A program made the translations under genes and the position numbers. Below the pieces are notes generated by a model, which was not told the origin of the DNA, did not search any database, and worked only from the letters and a program-made list of their open reading frames with translations. Shown here one piece after another: positions 34,877 through 42,699 of a stretch of DNA of 64,000 nt. Source of the DNA: Donghicola tyrosinivorans. Its GTDB lineage: Bacteria > Pseudomonadota > Alphaproteobacteria > Rhodobacterales > Rhodobacteraceae. How positions within the stretch are numbered: the first letter of the stretch is position 1; every line of letters begins with the position of its first letter. The stretch is from contig NZ_PVTQ01000001.1 in NCBI RefSeq assembly GCF_003003355.1, positions 186,001 to 250,000 on the forward strand. The letters run 5' to 3'.

Positions 34877-35248
34877 GGCCGCTTGGTTGCTGAATAAAAC
34901 AGCTTGGGGCAGGCCCGAAGACCCATCGGCGTGCCCCCTGTTTCCGCAATAAAAACCACAGTTTTATGAGGTTTTTACGGATTTTTATCCCTTGGCCGCG
35001 CGTTTGGTGCGCGGCTTGCACAGTTACTACGTTCGAAGGGTCGTAGTGCTATACTGCAGAAGGTGCGGTAGAGTTACGCCTTCTGCGGTTGTTGTGCCCT
35101 TGCCGTTCCCGCAGCATGGGGGCATTGTGAGCAAAAGCCGGTTGTAATGAGTGTTCTGAACACCCAAATTAAGCAGTCGGAAACGTGGAGATGGTACGCG
35201 CTGCCGACTTAGGGGCCGATGCCATCTTGCCAGGAAGAAGGACGCATT
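34877..35248. other. 372-bp spacer before lon
   Basis: Contains several structures but no gene: a terminator at 34906-34943, an AT-rich hairpin at 34950-34977, a GC hairpin GCCGCGC/GCGCGGC (34995-35015), a TATACT at 35050-35055 that could be a -10 of lon, and a 13-bp palindrome GTGTTCTGAACAC at 35151-35163. lon is commonly heat-shock controlled, but I see no unambiguous RpoH promoter. Confidence 0.5.
34906..34943 (+). terminator. terminator after the Old Yellow Enzyme gene
   Basis: GGGGCA (34906-34911) pairs with TGCCCC (34932-34937), with inner CGA/TCG pairs, followed by CTGTTT. A second hairpin TAAAAACC/GGTTTTTA follows at 34950-34977. Confidence 0.6.
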
Positions 35249-37651
35249 ATGCAAGAACCTCTCAACACCTCTTATCCGGTCCTGCCGCTGCGTGACATCG
35301 TGGTGTTCCCACACATGATCGTTCCGCTGTTCGTAGGCCGTGAAAAGTCGGTGCGCGCGCTGGAAGAGGTCATGGCGGACGACAAGCAGATCCTGCTGTC
35401 CAGCCAGATTGACGCCAGCATCGATGATCCGGGCACAGAGGGCATCTACAAGGTCGGCGTGCTGGCCAATGTCCTGCAACTGCTCAAGCTGCCCGATGGC
35501 ACCGTGAAGGTGCTGGTCGAAGGCATCGCGCGTGTCAAAATCATGGAATACCTGCCGAACGAGGCCTTCTTTGAGGCCCGCGCTGAACTGCTGGAAGAGG
35601 ACCTTGGCGACGAAGCCGCGGTTGCTGCCCTAGAGCATTCGGTCGCCGAAGAGTTCGAGCGTTACGCCAAGATCAAGAAAAACATCCCTGAAGAAGCGCT
35701 GGCCAGTGTCTCGGAGACCGAGGACGCGGGCAAGCTGACCGACCTTGTGGCCGGTCATCTGGGCATCGACGTGAAGCAGAAGCAAGAGCTGCTGGAAATG
35801 CTGGTGGTCTCGGACCGTCTTGAGCATGTCTATGGCCTGATGCAGGGCGAGATGTCGGTTCTTCAGGTCGAGAAAAAGATCAAGAGCCGCGTTAAGACCC
35901 AGATGGAGCGCACACAGCGCGAATACTATCTGAACGAACAAATGAAGGCGATCCAGCGCGAGCTGGGGGATGGCGACGAACAGAACGAAGTCGCCGAGCT
36001 GGAAGAAAAGGTTGCCAACACCAAGCTGTCGAAAGAGGCCCGTGAAAAGGCCGAGGCCGAGATCAAAAAGCTCAAGAACATGAGCCCGATGTCCGCCGAA
36101 GCGACCGTTGTGCGCAACTATCTGGACTGGATGCTGTCGATCCCGTGGGGCGTGCGTTCGCGCGTCAAAAAGGATCTGGGCCGCGCCGAAGAGATTCTGG
36201 ATACCGATCACTATGGTCTGGAAAAGGTCAAAGAGCGGATCGTCGAATATCTGGCCGTGCAAAGCCGCAGCAAAAAGCTGAAAGGCCCGATCATGTGCCT
36301 CGTCGGCCCTCCGGGCGTGGGTAAAACCTCGCTGGGTAAGTCGGTGGCAAAGGCCACGGGTCGTGAGTTTATCCGCATCAGCCTTGGCGGCGTGCGTGAC
36401 GAATCCGAGATCCGCGGTCACCGCCGGACCTACATCGGCTCGATGCCCGGCAAGATCATTCAGGCGCTGAAGAAGGCGAAAACCACCAACCCGCTGATCC
36501 TGCTCGATGAGATCGACAAGATGGGGCAGGACATGCGTGGCGATCCGGCATCGGCGATGCTGGAGGTGCTGGACCCTGAACAGAACTCGACCTTCGTGGA
36601 CCACTATCTTGAGGTGGAATACGACCTGAGCGACGTGATGTTCCTGACCACATCGAACAGCTACAACATGCCTGGGCCGCTGCTGGACCGGATGGAGATC
36701 ATCCCGCTGTCCGGCTACACCGAGGAAGAAAAGACCGAGATTGCCCGTCGTCACCTGATCCCCAAACAGATTGCGGGTCATGGTCTGAAGAAAGGCGAAT
36801 TCGCGGTCACCGACGAAGGTTTACTGGATGTAGTGCGCTACTACACCCGTGAGGCTGGCGTCCGGAACCTTGAGCGTGAGATTGCCAAATTGGCGCGGAA
36901 AGCCGTGACCAAGATCATCAAGAAAGAGGTGGAGACCGTTACCGTCACCCCCGAAAACCTTGAGGATTTCCTTGGTGTGAAGCGCTACCGTCATGGTCTG
37001 GCCGAAAAAGAGGATCAGGTGGGTGTAGTCACCGGTCTGGCCTATACCTCGGTCGGGGGCGATCTGCTGCAGATCGAAGCCCTGCGTCTGCCCGGTAAGG
37101 GCCGGATGAAGACCACCGGTAAGCTTGGCGACGTGATGAAGGAATCGATTGACGCGGCGTCCAGCTATGTCCGCTCGATCAGCCCGCAGATCGGCGTGAA
37201 GCCTCCCAAGTTTGACACTTGGGATATTCACGTCCACGTGCCCGAAGGGGCCACCCCGAAAGACGGCCCCTCGGCTGGTCTGGCGATGGTGACCTCGATC
37301 GTGTCTGTGCTGACGGGTATTCCGGTGCGCAAGGATATCGCCATGACCGGCGAAGTTACCCTGCGTGGTAATGCGCTGGCGATCGGTGGTCTGAAAGAGA
37401 AGCTGCTGGCAGCTCTGCGCGGGGGCATCACCACGGTGTTCATCCCGCAAGAGAACGAAAAGGATCTGCCGGAGATTCCGGACAACGTGAAAGCGGGTCT
37501 GCAAATCATCCCCGTGACTCACGTCAGTCAGGTGCTAGAGCAGGCGCTGGTGCGTCAGCCCGAGCCCGTGGAATGGGATGAGGCTGCCGAAGAGGCCGCC
37601 GCTGCCAAACGTCTGAGCGAGCAGCAAGCCGCAAGTGCGATTGCTCACTAA
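35249..37651 (+). CDS. lon: ATP-dependent protease Lon
   Basis: 800 residues, full length. Degrades misfolded and short-lived regulatory proteins. N-terminal substrate domain (YPVLPLRDIVVFPHMIVPLF), coiled middle region, AAA+ module with Walker A GPPGVGKTS (about 357) and Walker B ILLDEIDKM, and C-terminal serine protease with the Ser-Lys dyad in KDGPSAGLAM and GLKEKLLAA. ATG 35249 follows AAGAAGGA. The C-terminal tail (DEAAEEAAAAKRLSEQQAA) is acidic/Ala-rich. clpX, often upstream in other bacteria, is absent. Confidence 0.97.
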   Translation: MQEPLNTSYPVLPLRDIVVFPHMIVPLFVGREKSVRALEEVMADDKQILLSSQIDASIDDPGTEGIYKVGVLANVLQLLKLPDGTVKVLVEGIARVKIMEYLPNEAFFEARAELLEEDLGDEAAVAALEHSVAEEFERYAKIKKNIPEEALASVSETEDAGKLTDLVAGHLGIDVKQKQELLEMLVVSDRLEHVYGLMQGEMSVLQVEKKIKSRVKTQMERTQREYYLNEQMKAIQRELGDGDEQNEVAELEEKVANTKLSKEAREKAEAEIKKLKNMSPMSAEATVVRNYLDWMLSIPWGVRSRVKKDLGRAEEILDTDHYGLEKVKERIVEYLAVQSRSKKLKGPIMCLVGPPGVGKTSLGKSVAKATGREFIRISLGGVRDESEIRGHRRTYIGSMPGKIIQALKKAKTTNPLILLDEIDKMGQDMRGDPASAMLEVLDPEQNSTFVDHYLEVEYDLSDVMFLTTSNSYNMPGPLLDRMEIIPLSGYTEEEKTEIARRHLIPKQIAGHGLKKGEFAVTDEGLLDVVRYYTREAGVRNLEREIAKLARKAVTKIIKKEVETVTVTPENLEDFLGVKRYRHGLAEKEDQVGVVTGLAYTSVGGDLLQIEALRLPGKGRMKTTGKLGDVMKESIDAASSYVRSISPQIGVKPPKFDTWDIHVHVPEGATPKDGPSAGLAMVTSIVSVLTGIPVRKDIAMTGEVTLRGNALAIGGLKEKLLAALRGGITTVFIPQENEKDLPEIPDNVKAGLQIIPVTHVSQVLEQALVRQPEPVEWDEAAEEAAAAKRLSEQQAASAIAH

Positions 37652-37674
37652 GCGTTGATCGCGAAGTTGATCCG

Positions 37675-37710
37675 AAAAGGCGTGGCCCCCGTGGCTGCGC
37701 CTTTTCTTTT
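37675..37710 (+). terminator. intrinsic terminator of lon
   Basis: AAAAGGCG (37675-37682) pairs with CGCCTTTT (37698-37705), followed by CTTTT. Confidence 0.85.
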
Positions 37711-37762
37711 AGATTTGTTCGCGTCATGGTGGAAATAACGCTTCTTTCTACAGGATTGTATT

Positions 37763-38143
37763 ATGAGAGACGACACTTACGACCAAGACCGCGTCGGCGA
37801 TATTGACGCCGCTATGCCCGCTCCGACTGTTGCGACTGTTTCCGATGCCGACCTCTCTGTTGCAGGCCCTGTGTTCAGCAAAAAGGACCTGCTGGATGCG
37901 GTGAATGAGATGGTCGACGTTAAGCGTCCCGATGTGAAAAAGGTGCTTGAGGCGGCATTGCAACTGATCGGTGAAAAGCTGGTCGAAGGGCGCGAATTGA
38001 ACCTCGCGCCAATGGGCCGCATCATGCCAAAGCGGACCAAATCCGGCGGTAAAGCCACCGTCGTCACCTGCAAAGTGCGCGTCCCGCAGAATGTGGAAAA
38101 AGGTGGCCGAAAGGGTCTTGCAGAGGGTGGCGAAGACGAATAA
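37763..38143 (+). CDS. HU/IHF-family DNA-binding protein with N-terminal extension
   Basis: 126 residues against about 90 for normal HU. Residues about 38-115 carry the HU fold (FSKKDLLDAVNEMVDVKRPD, LNLAPMGRIMPKRTKSGGKA) but the family's RNPQTG DNA-clamp motif is not evident and is replaced by MPKRTKSGGKATVVTCKVR. The first 37 residues are acidic and disordered. It is a divergent HU-like protein common beside lon in Rhodobacterales. The stop codon lies only 12 bases before tRNA-Val, so both may be on one transcript. Confidence 0.85.
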   Translation: MRDDTYDQDRVGDIDAAMPAPTVATVSDADLSVAGPVFSKKDLLDAVNEMVDVKRPDVKKVLEAALQLIGEKLVEGRELNLAPMGRIMPKRTKSGGKATVVTCKVRVPQNVEKGGRKGLAEGGEDE

Positions 38144-38155
38144 ACCCGCCGCCAC

Positions 38156-38230
38156 GGGTGATTAGCTCAGTGGTAGAGCGCTTCGTTCACATCGAAGATG
38201 TCAGGAGTTCAAATCTCTTATCACCCACCA
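38156..38230 (+). tRNA. tRNA-Val (anticodon CAC)
   Basis: Cloverleaf with acceptor GGGTGAT/ATCACCC, anticodon stem CTTCG/CGAAG and loop TTCACAT, so anticodon CAC, T-loop TTCAAAT, and encoded CCA (38228-38230). It begins 12 bp after the HU-like gene. Confidence 0.95.
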
Positions 38231-38238
38231 GAATTCTA

Positions 38239-38268
38239 GGGCGCACCCTGCAAAGGGCGCGCCCGTTT
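38239..38268 (+). terminator. terminator after tRNA-Val(CAC)
   Basis: GGGCGC (38239-38244) with GCGCCC (38259-38264) plus inner CCC/GGG pairs, then GTTTCG. Confidence 0.65.
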
Positions 38269-38286
38269 CGTATCACCCGAGGCCCC

Positions 38287-38865
38287 ATGTCCCTGCCAGA
38301 GCTATACATTCTGCGCCATGGAGAAACCGAGGCAAACGCCGAGGGGCGGATGCAGGGTGGCATTGATTCCCCTCTTACGGAAAAGGGGCTGGCGCAGGCC
38401 GATAAGATGGCGCAGCTGCTGGCGGACTGCGGTGTCTCGCCCACCAGATTTGACCTGATTTCCAGCCCGCAAGGCAGGGCGATGCAGACCGCATCCCCTA
38501 TTTCCAAGGCGACGGGCTGCCCGATCACTGAAGATGCGCGGATCGCTGAAATCGGGATGGGCCTATGGGCCGGTTTGCTTTTGTCGGAAATCGCCACCCG
38601 CTGGCCTGCGCCGGTCACGCCGGAAAGCAGTTTACAGTTCTATGCCCGCGCCCCTGAAGCTGAGAGTTTCGACAGTCTCTGGGCCAGAACCTCTGATTTC
38701 CTAAGTGGTTTGCAGCGCCCTGCAGTCATCATAACACACGGATTTACCTCACGATTCTTACGTACGCAGGTGCGTGGGCGCGGGATGGATCGTCTGTCAG
38801 AGGTGCCCGATGGGCAGGGGGTCATCTTTCATTTTCACGCGGGCAAAGAGCGCGTGATAAAATAA
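38287..38865 (+). CDS. histidine phosphatase family protein
   Basis: 192 residues. Phosphoglycerate-mutase-like fold: LRHGETEANAEGRMQG (catalytic His about 10, RHG), Arg in SSPQGRAMQTA, Glu in IAEIGMGLWAGL, and second catalytic His in ITHGFTSRF. This small form is typically a phosphatase (CobC/SixA/GpmB-like); the substrate is unknown. It lies between two tRNA-Val genes. ATG 38287; an earlier in-frame start would run into the tRNA. Confidence 0.88.
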   Translation: MSLPELYILRHGETEANAEGRMQGGIDSPLTEKGLAQADKMAQLLADCGVSPTRFDLISSPQGRAMQTASPISKATGCPITEDARIAEIGMGLWAGLLLSEIATRWPAPVTPESSLQFYARAPEAESFDSLWARTSDFLSGLQRPAVIITHGFTSRFLRTQVRGRGMDRLSEVPDGQGVIFHFHAGKERVIK

Positions 38866-38928
38866 GTGAAATTTTTGTATCAACTGCTCTTGCCATCCTC
38901 GAATGCTGCTTGTAGATACCCCGTCATC

Positions 38929-39004
<76 letters not shown>

Positions 39005-39037
39005 CTTCCCCTACAGAGACCGAATGAAATGCCGCTG

Positions 39038-39910
39038 TTAACCCAGCCAGCATTCCACTTTTTCGATCCGTCCCCGTGCAATCGGGATATCCGTGTGGTG
39101 CGCGACGTGAAGCACGCGCTTGCCTTCTTTCGTCATCAAAAGCGGCGCCGCATTGCGGGACACCCACCAAGAGCGGTGCGGCTGGATGCCATCCAGATCG
39201 CCAACTTTGTCCAGAAAGTCAGTCATGCGGGCGCGTATGGTGATCGTCTCATCGGTCATCTGGATCTCAAGATAATGCTCCTGCGCCCGCGCAAACAGAA
39301 TCCTGTCCGTGCTGAGGGTGAACTCGCCAAACTCAATAGAGCTGGGAGGCGTTATCAAGATGGGAAAGCTGCGGGCCTCGGAGGTTGGTTGCGGGTCTTC
39401 TTTGTTCTCATATCTTGCGCGGACCTCACGGACAGCGCCGGGCATGGCGTAGCGTAGGAAAATCGCTTCGAACCCTTGCTGAGCAATCAGTAGAAATATG
39501 TGATGGGGCCAGAGGGTCAGTTTCCACGCGCCGTCGGTCAGATATTCGGCCATGGCAACATGGTAGAGGGTGGACAGCACAAAGCCCGGAAATCCAAAAA
39601 AGAAGACCGGCACCGAGGGCAGAGTCCTAACGGGCAGGGCGCTCCAGAGCGTGAGCTGCACCATATAGCCCGCAACGAATATCACTAGCCCCGAAATCCA
39701 GATCACGAACGACAAGGGCAGGCTCAGGAACTGAAGATATTCTTCGGGATCCAGGAGTGTGAGGATCGTCGTAATGGTTAAGATAAAAGTAATGGAGGTC
39801 CGCGTAATCAATGCGGGGTATGTCCATCGCAGTTGGATGTGGTGGCCACGACCCAAAATGTCGTAGATCGTGAATTCCCGATCAAGTGCGCGCGAGAGTG
39901 CCGAAATCAT
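39038..39910 (-). CDS. membrane-anchored LytTR DNA-binding protein, downstream copy
   Basis: 290 residues. Four membrane segments in the N-terminal half (about 33-165), then a cytoplasmic LytTR domain (about 190-288) with EFTLSTDRILFARAQEHYLE and GIQPHRSWWVSRNAAPLL, ending IPIARGRIEKVECWLG. LytTR domains bind DNA as beta-strand regulators; here there is no receiver domain, so it would be a one-component membrane regulator. It overlaps the upstream paralogue by four bases (ATGA). Confidence 0.85.
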   Translation of the reverse strand: MISALSRALDREFTIYDILGRGHHIQLRWTYPALITRTSITFILTITTILTLLDPEEYLQFLSLPLSFVIWISGLVIFVAGYMVQLTLWSALPVRTLPSVPVFFFGFPGFVLSTLYHVAMAEYLTDGAWKLTLWPHHIFLLIAQQGFEAIFLRYAMPGAVREVRARYENKEDPQPTSEARSFPILITPPSSIEFGEFTLSTDRILFARAQEHYLEIQMTDETITIRARMTDFLDKVGDLDGIQPHRSWWVSRNAAPLLMTKEGKRVLHVAHHTDIPIARGRIEKVECWLG

Positions 39911-40776
39911 TCGTCTTTGTACCCGCGTTCATTTGTCGACGGTCCGCTGGACTGCAACCATTCCTCCACTGCCTCAATCCGCCCTCTTGCCACGGGAACA
40001 CGCTTGCCAGAGGCGGTCAACAGCGATTTCTGGCGGCCCTCGGTCAGGAAACTGGGTTTGGCCTCGGCTGAGACCCACCAGGACCGATGCGGTTGAATGC
40101 CGTGTTCCGGGGCTGCCTGGTCGATCGCATCCGAGATTCGTGCCCGTACAATCTGGGTTTCCCCCGATAGCATCTGGAAATGCAGGTAGTGCTGGTTCGA
40201 GGCAATCGTTTCGACCTCTTCAATGGCGCAGGCCCAGTCTCCCAATTTGAACTGAGCGCGACGGGATTCCCGCTCGGCATCTTCCTGCTTCAGCTTGGCC
40301 ATCACGTCCGGCAACACGTAGCGGACAAAAAGGAATTCGAACAACTGTGCGACAATTGCGAACAACAAAAGGTCCATCTGGAAGCGGAACTCATACGCCC
40401 CCTTCGAGATGATGCTGATCGAGCCTTCGATGATCAGGGTCGCGAAAAAGAACGCGATACCGCTGTAGATCGGAAGATAGATGACACACTTCTGGCCGCG
40501 CCAAAGCATCACTGTCAGCAGCAATAGCGTGAAATACACCAGCGCAAATGCTGCCTCTGCATAAATCCACACCATTGCCGCCACAGGCAGTGAAACGTAG
40601 TCCAAAAAACCGTGTGGATCGAGAAAAAGAAGTGTAAGGGCAGTTAATATAAGGAAAACAACGGCTTCGCGGCTCGCGAATATGCGAGGTATTTCACGAA
40701 GCGTGAGGTGTATTTCGTGCCATAAAGCGTCAAATGCGTGCATTTCACGACAGAAGGCTTGTTTGATCATCTTCAT
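39907..40776 (-). CDS. membrane-anchored LytTR DNA-binding protein, upstream copy
   Basis: 289 residues, paralogue of the following gene with the same layout: short N-terminus, four membrane segments (about 38-170), LytTR domain (about 185-275) with EEVETIASNQHYLHFQMLSG, GIQPHRSWWVSAEAKPSF and VPVARGRIEAVEEWL. The shared GIQPHRSWWVS block is nearly identical, while the membrane parts differ, suggesting duplication with separate signals. Start at 40776 ATG. The DNA appears lower in GC than flanking genes (for example 40621-40740). Confidence 0.85.
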   Translation of the reverse strand: MKMIKQAFCREMHAFDALWHEIHLTLREIPRIFASREAVVFLILTALTLLFLDPHGFLDYVSLPVAAMVWIYAEAAFALVYFTLLLLTVMLWRGQKCVIYLPIYSGIAFFFATLIIEGSISIISKGAYEFRFQMDLLLFAIVAQLFEFLFVRYVLPDVMAKLKQEDAERESRRAQFKLGDWACAIEEVETIASNQHYLHFQMLSGETQIVRARISDAIDQAAPEHGIQPHRSWWVSAEAKPSFLTEGRQKSLLTASGKRVPVARGRIEAVEEWLQSSGPSTNERGYKDE

Positions 40777-41240
40777 ACCGATTAAGAGTTACTTGTGCGT
40801 CATTGGACGGTGTTTAACCTTTGGCGCTCGTGTTTGTTAGCCAGTGATTTGGTGCGAGTTTGCGATAGGCCGTCGGTTTGGTGAGCGGCTTAACTAGGTT
40901 TTTTGGTATGCCTACGGCCTGTCGCCCCCTCTCTTCCTGACAATTCCCGAAATGTTATCATCATTCGCGCTCTGGTTTAACCCGCGCGCATGGATAGGCT
41001 AGCGATTGTTTCGCACGCGGGAACTTCCCTGCAAATCCATTTCCTCTGAGACGGTCCCATATAAAGGGGCTGCACCGCGCCCTCCGCATGGTGCCTCTTT
41101 ACGTGTGGCAAGCGAAAAAATCCCATTGTGACAGGGGTTTGAATTTTTTTCGGAAAAGTTGTTCAGACTCGCTTGACGCCACCGGTGGCTCGGCATAAAC
41201 ACCGCCCACACGCTTGATAAGGGTCAAGCAAACAGCAGCT
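40777..41240. other. 464-bp spacer between the LytTR operon and tRNA-Asp
   Basis: AT-richer, no gene seen. An 11-bp inverted repeat (40863-40873 and 40914-40924, one wobble pair, 40-nt loop containing six T) lies in the middle. The promoter of the LytTR pair (leftward) and that of the tRNA-Asp genes (41173-41200) should both be here. Confidence 0.5.
41173..41200 (+). promoter_or_regulatory. candidate promoter of the tRNA-Asp pair
   Basis: TTGACG (41173-41178) and CATAAA/ATAAAC around 41194-41200, 15-16 bp apart, about 40 bp before the first tRNA. Confidence 0.45.
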
Positions 41241-41317
41241 GCGGTTGTAGCTCAGTTGGTTAGAGTACCGGCCTGTCACGCCGGGGGTCGCGGGTTCGAG
41301 CCCCGTCAACCGCGCCA
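41241..41317 (+). tRNA. tRNA-Asp (anticodon GTC), copy 1
   Basis: Acceptor GCGGTTG/CAACCGC, anticodon stem CCGGC/GCCGG with loop CTGTCAC (anticodon GTC), T-loop TTCGAGC, encoded CCA. Confidence 0.97.
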
Positions 41318-41352
41318 CTGCTGATTAAAAGACCCGAGGCAAGCGTTATAGC

Positions 41353-41429
41353 GCGGTTGTAGCTCAGTTGGTTAGAGTACCGGCCTGTCACGCCGGGGGT
41401 CGCGGGTTCGAGCCCCGTCAACCGCGCCA
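41353..41429 (+). tRNA. tRNA-Asp (anticodon GTC), copy 2
   Basis: Identical over all 77 bases to copy 1, 35 bp downstream; a recent tandem duplication or gene conversion. A substrate of the Tgt enzyme encoded at 32.2 kb. Confidence 0.97.
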
Positions 41430-41505
41430 TTTTTCCTCTTAGGAAAATGTGGTTATTATCAAGATCGCGCTGGAAACAGCTGCGGTCTGATATAGTTTAT
41501 ACCAC

Positions 41506-41988
41506 ATGGATTGGATCGCTTTCTCACTGCTTCTACTGGCTTGTTTTGCAGCAGGCGCCACCGGGGTGATTTTCAAACCCGGTGATTGGTATCTGTCGTT
41601 GCAAAAGCCCGGTTTCACGCCGCCGAACTGGACCTTTCCGGTGGTTTGGACCTCTCTCTATATACTGATGGCACTGGCGGGCGGACGAGCGGTCGCGGCT
41701 GGTGGCCCTTTGCTTGGTCTCGGGATGGCCCTCTGGGCCGCGCAGATTGCTTTCAACACGCTTTGGACCCCTGTGTTCTTCGGTGCGCATCGCATTCGCC
41801 TGGGCATGGCAATCATCATCTTTCTGTGGCTTCTGGTTGCGGCGGACATGGTGGTGATGTGGCGGATCGATTGGTTGGCAGGGATGCTGCTTGTGCCCTA
41901 TCTGGCGTGGGTTACTGTCGCTGCCGCGCTGAATGCGGGCATTTGGCGCCTGAACCCAACAGCATTGAAACGCCCCGCGACGCCCTGA
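41506..41988 (+). CDS. tspO: TspO/MBR family tryptophan-rich sensory protein
   Basis: 160 residues, five membrane helices. TspO binds porphyrins and, in Rhodobacter sphaeroides, represses photosynthesis genes in response to oxygen. Trp-rich family motifs: WYLSLQKPGFTPPNWTFPVV (about 28-47), VWTSLYILMALAGG and NTLWTPVFFG. It is followed after 68 bp by idi. No photosynthesis gene cluster is in this window. Confidence 0.93.
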   Translation: MDWIAFSLLLLACFAAGATGVIFKPGDWYLSLQKPGFTPPNWTFPVVWTSLYILMALAGGRAVAAGGPLLGLGMALWAAQIAFNTLWTPVFFGAHRIRLGMAIIIFLWLLVAADMVVMWRIDWLAGMLLVPYLAWVTVAAALNAGIWRLNPTALKRPATP

Positions 41989-42056
41989 TCCCTTGAACCT
42001 GTGCTGTCCCGCGTCTATGCCCGCCCCCGATGCAAAGGGCCTCGGATGAGAATGCA

Positions 42057-42578
42057 ATGGCACAGATGATTCCCGCATGGGTGGACGGCGTGCTGACGCC
42101 GGTCGAAAAGCTGGAGGTTCACCAGCGCGGGCTCCGCCATCCGGCGATCTCGGTATTTTTGGTGCGGGATGGTCAGGTTCTGCTGCAACAGCGGGCCCTT
42201 TCCAAGTACCACACGCCGGGTCTCTGGGCGAACACCTGCTGCACGCATCCTCTCTGGCAGGAACCCTCTGAAACCTGCGCCCTGCGCCGCCTTGATGAGG
42301 AACTGGGCATCACCGGTGTGACCCTCGAACTTCGCCAGACCGTCGAATATCGCGCGGATGTGGGGCAGGGCCTGACCGAACATGAATTGGTCGATATCTA
42401 CATCGCCCATTGCGCGACCCCCCTGACAATCGCCCCGCACCCGGATGAGGTCATGGACACCCGCTGGGTTCCCCTCGAACACCTCGCCCAAGAAATCGCC
42501 GCCGCCCCCCAAGACTTCACCCCTTGGATGCAGATCTACATGGCCGATCACGCAGAAACGATCTTCGGCGCGAAATAA
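42057..42578 (+). CDS. idi: isopentenyl-diphosphate delta-isomerase (type I)
   Basis: 173 residues. Nudix-fold enzyme interconverting isopentenyl and dimethylallyl diphosphate for isoprenoids, quinone tails and carotenoids. Catalytic Cys in ANTCCTHP (about 62-69), metal-binding His/Glu in the Nudix region SETCALRRLDEELGI, and catalytic Glu in LTEHELVDIY. ATG 42057 is six bases from GATGAG and fits the conserved MIPAWV; an ATG at 42030 is possible. ispG, earlier in the same pathway, is 4.4 kb away. Confidence 0.94.
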   Translation: MAQMIPAWVDGVLTPVEKLEVHQRGLRHPAISVFLVRDGQVLLQQRALSKYHTPGLWANTCCTHPLWQEPSETCALRRLDEELGITGVTLELRQTVEYRADVGQGLTEHELVDIYIAHCATPLTIAPHPDEVMDTRWVPLEHLAQEIAAAPQDFTPWMQIYMADHAETIFGAK

Positions 42579-42579
42579 A

Positions 42580-42599
42580 AGGCCGCCCGAAGGCGACCT
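42580..42599 (+). terminator. hairpin after idi
   Basis: AGGCCGCC (42580-42587), CGAA loop, GGCGACCT (42592-42599), one mismatch, no real T-run. A GAGTATTT-like degenerate element (AAATACCTC, ending 42643) follows. Confidence 0.45.
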
Positions 42600-42699
42600 C
42601 TCACAGCCTATAGCTGCCTCTTTCATCTTGGCACAAATACCTCGGGGGGCGAGGGCTTGCCCGAGCGGGGCAGAGCCCCACACAAGCGATTCAAGCAAA

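Noticed and set aside
35014-35060. Heat-shock (RpoH) promoter of lon
   Set aside because: A CTTG and a TATACT are present but about 32 bp apart, too far for one promoter.
35630-36781. 383-codon minus-strand frame opposite lon
   Set aside because: Antisense to the AAA+ region of lon; composition typical of reversed codons.
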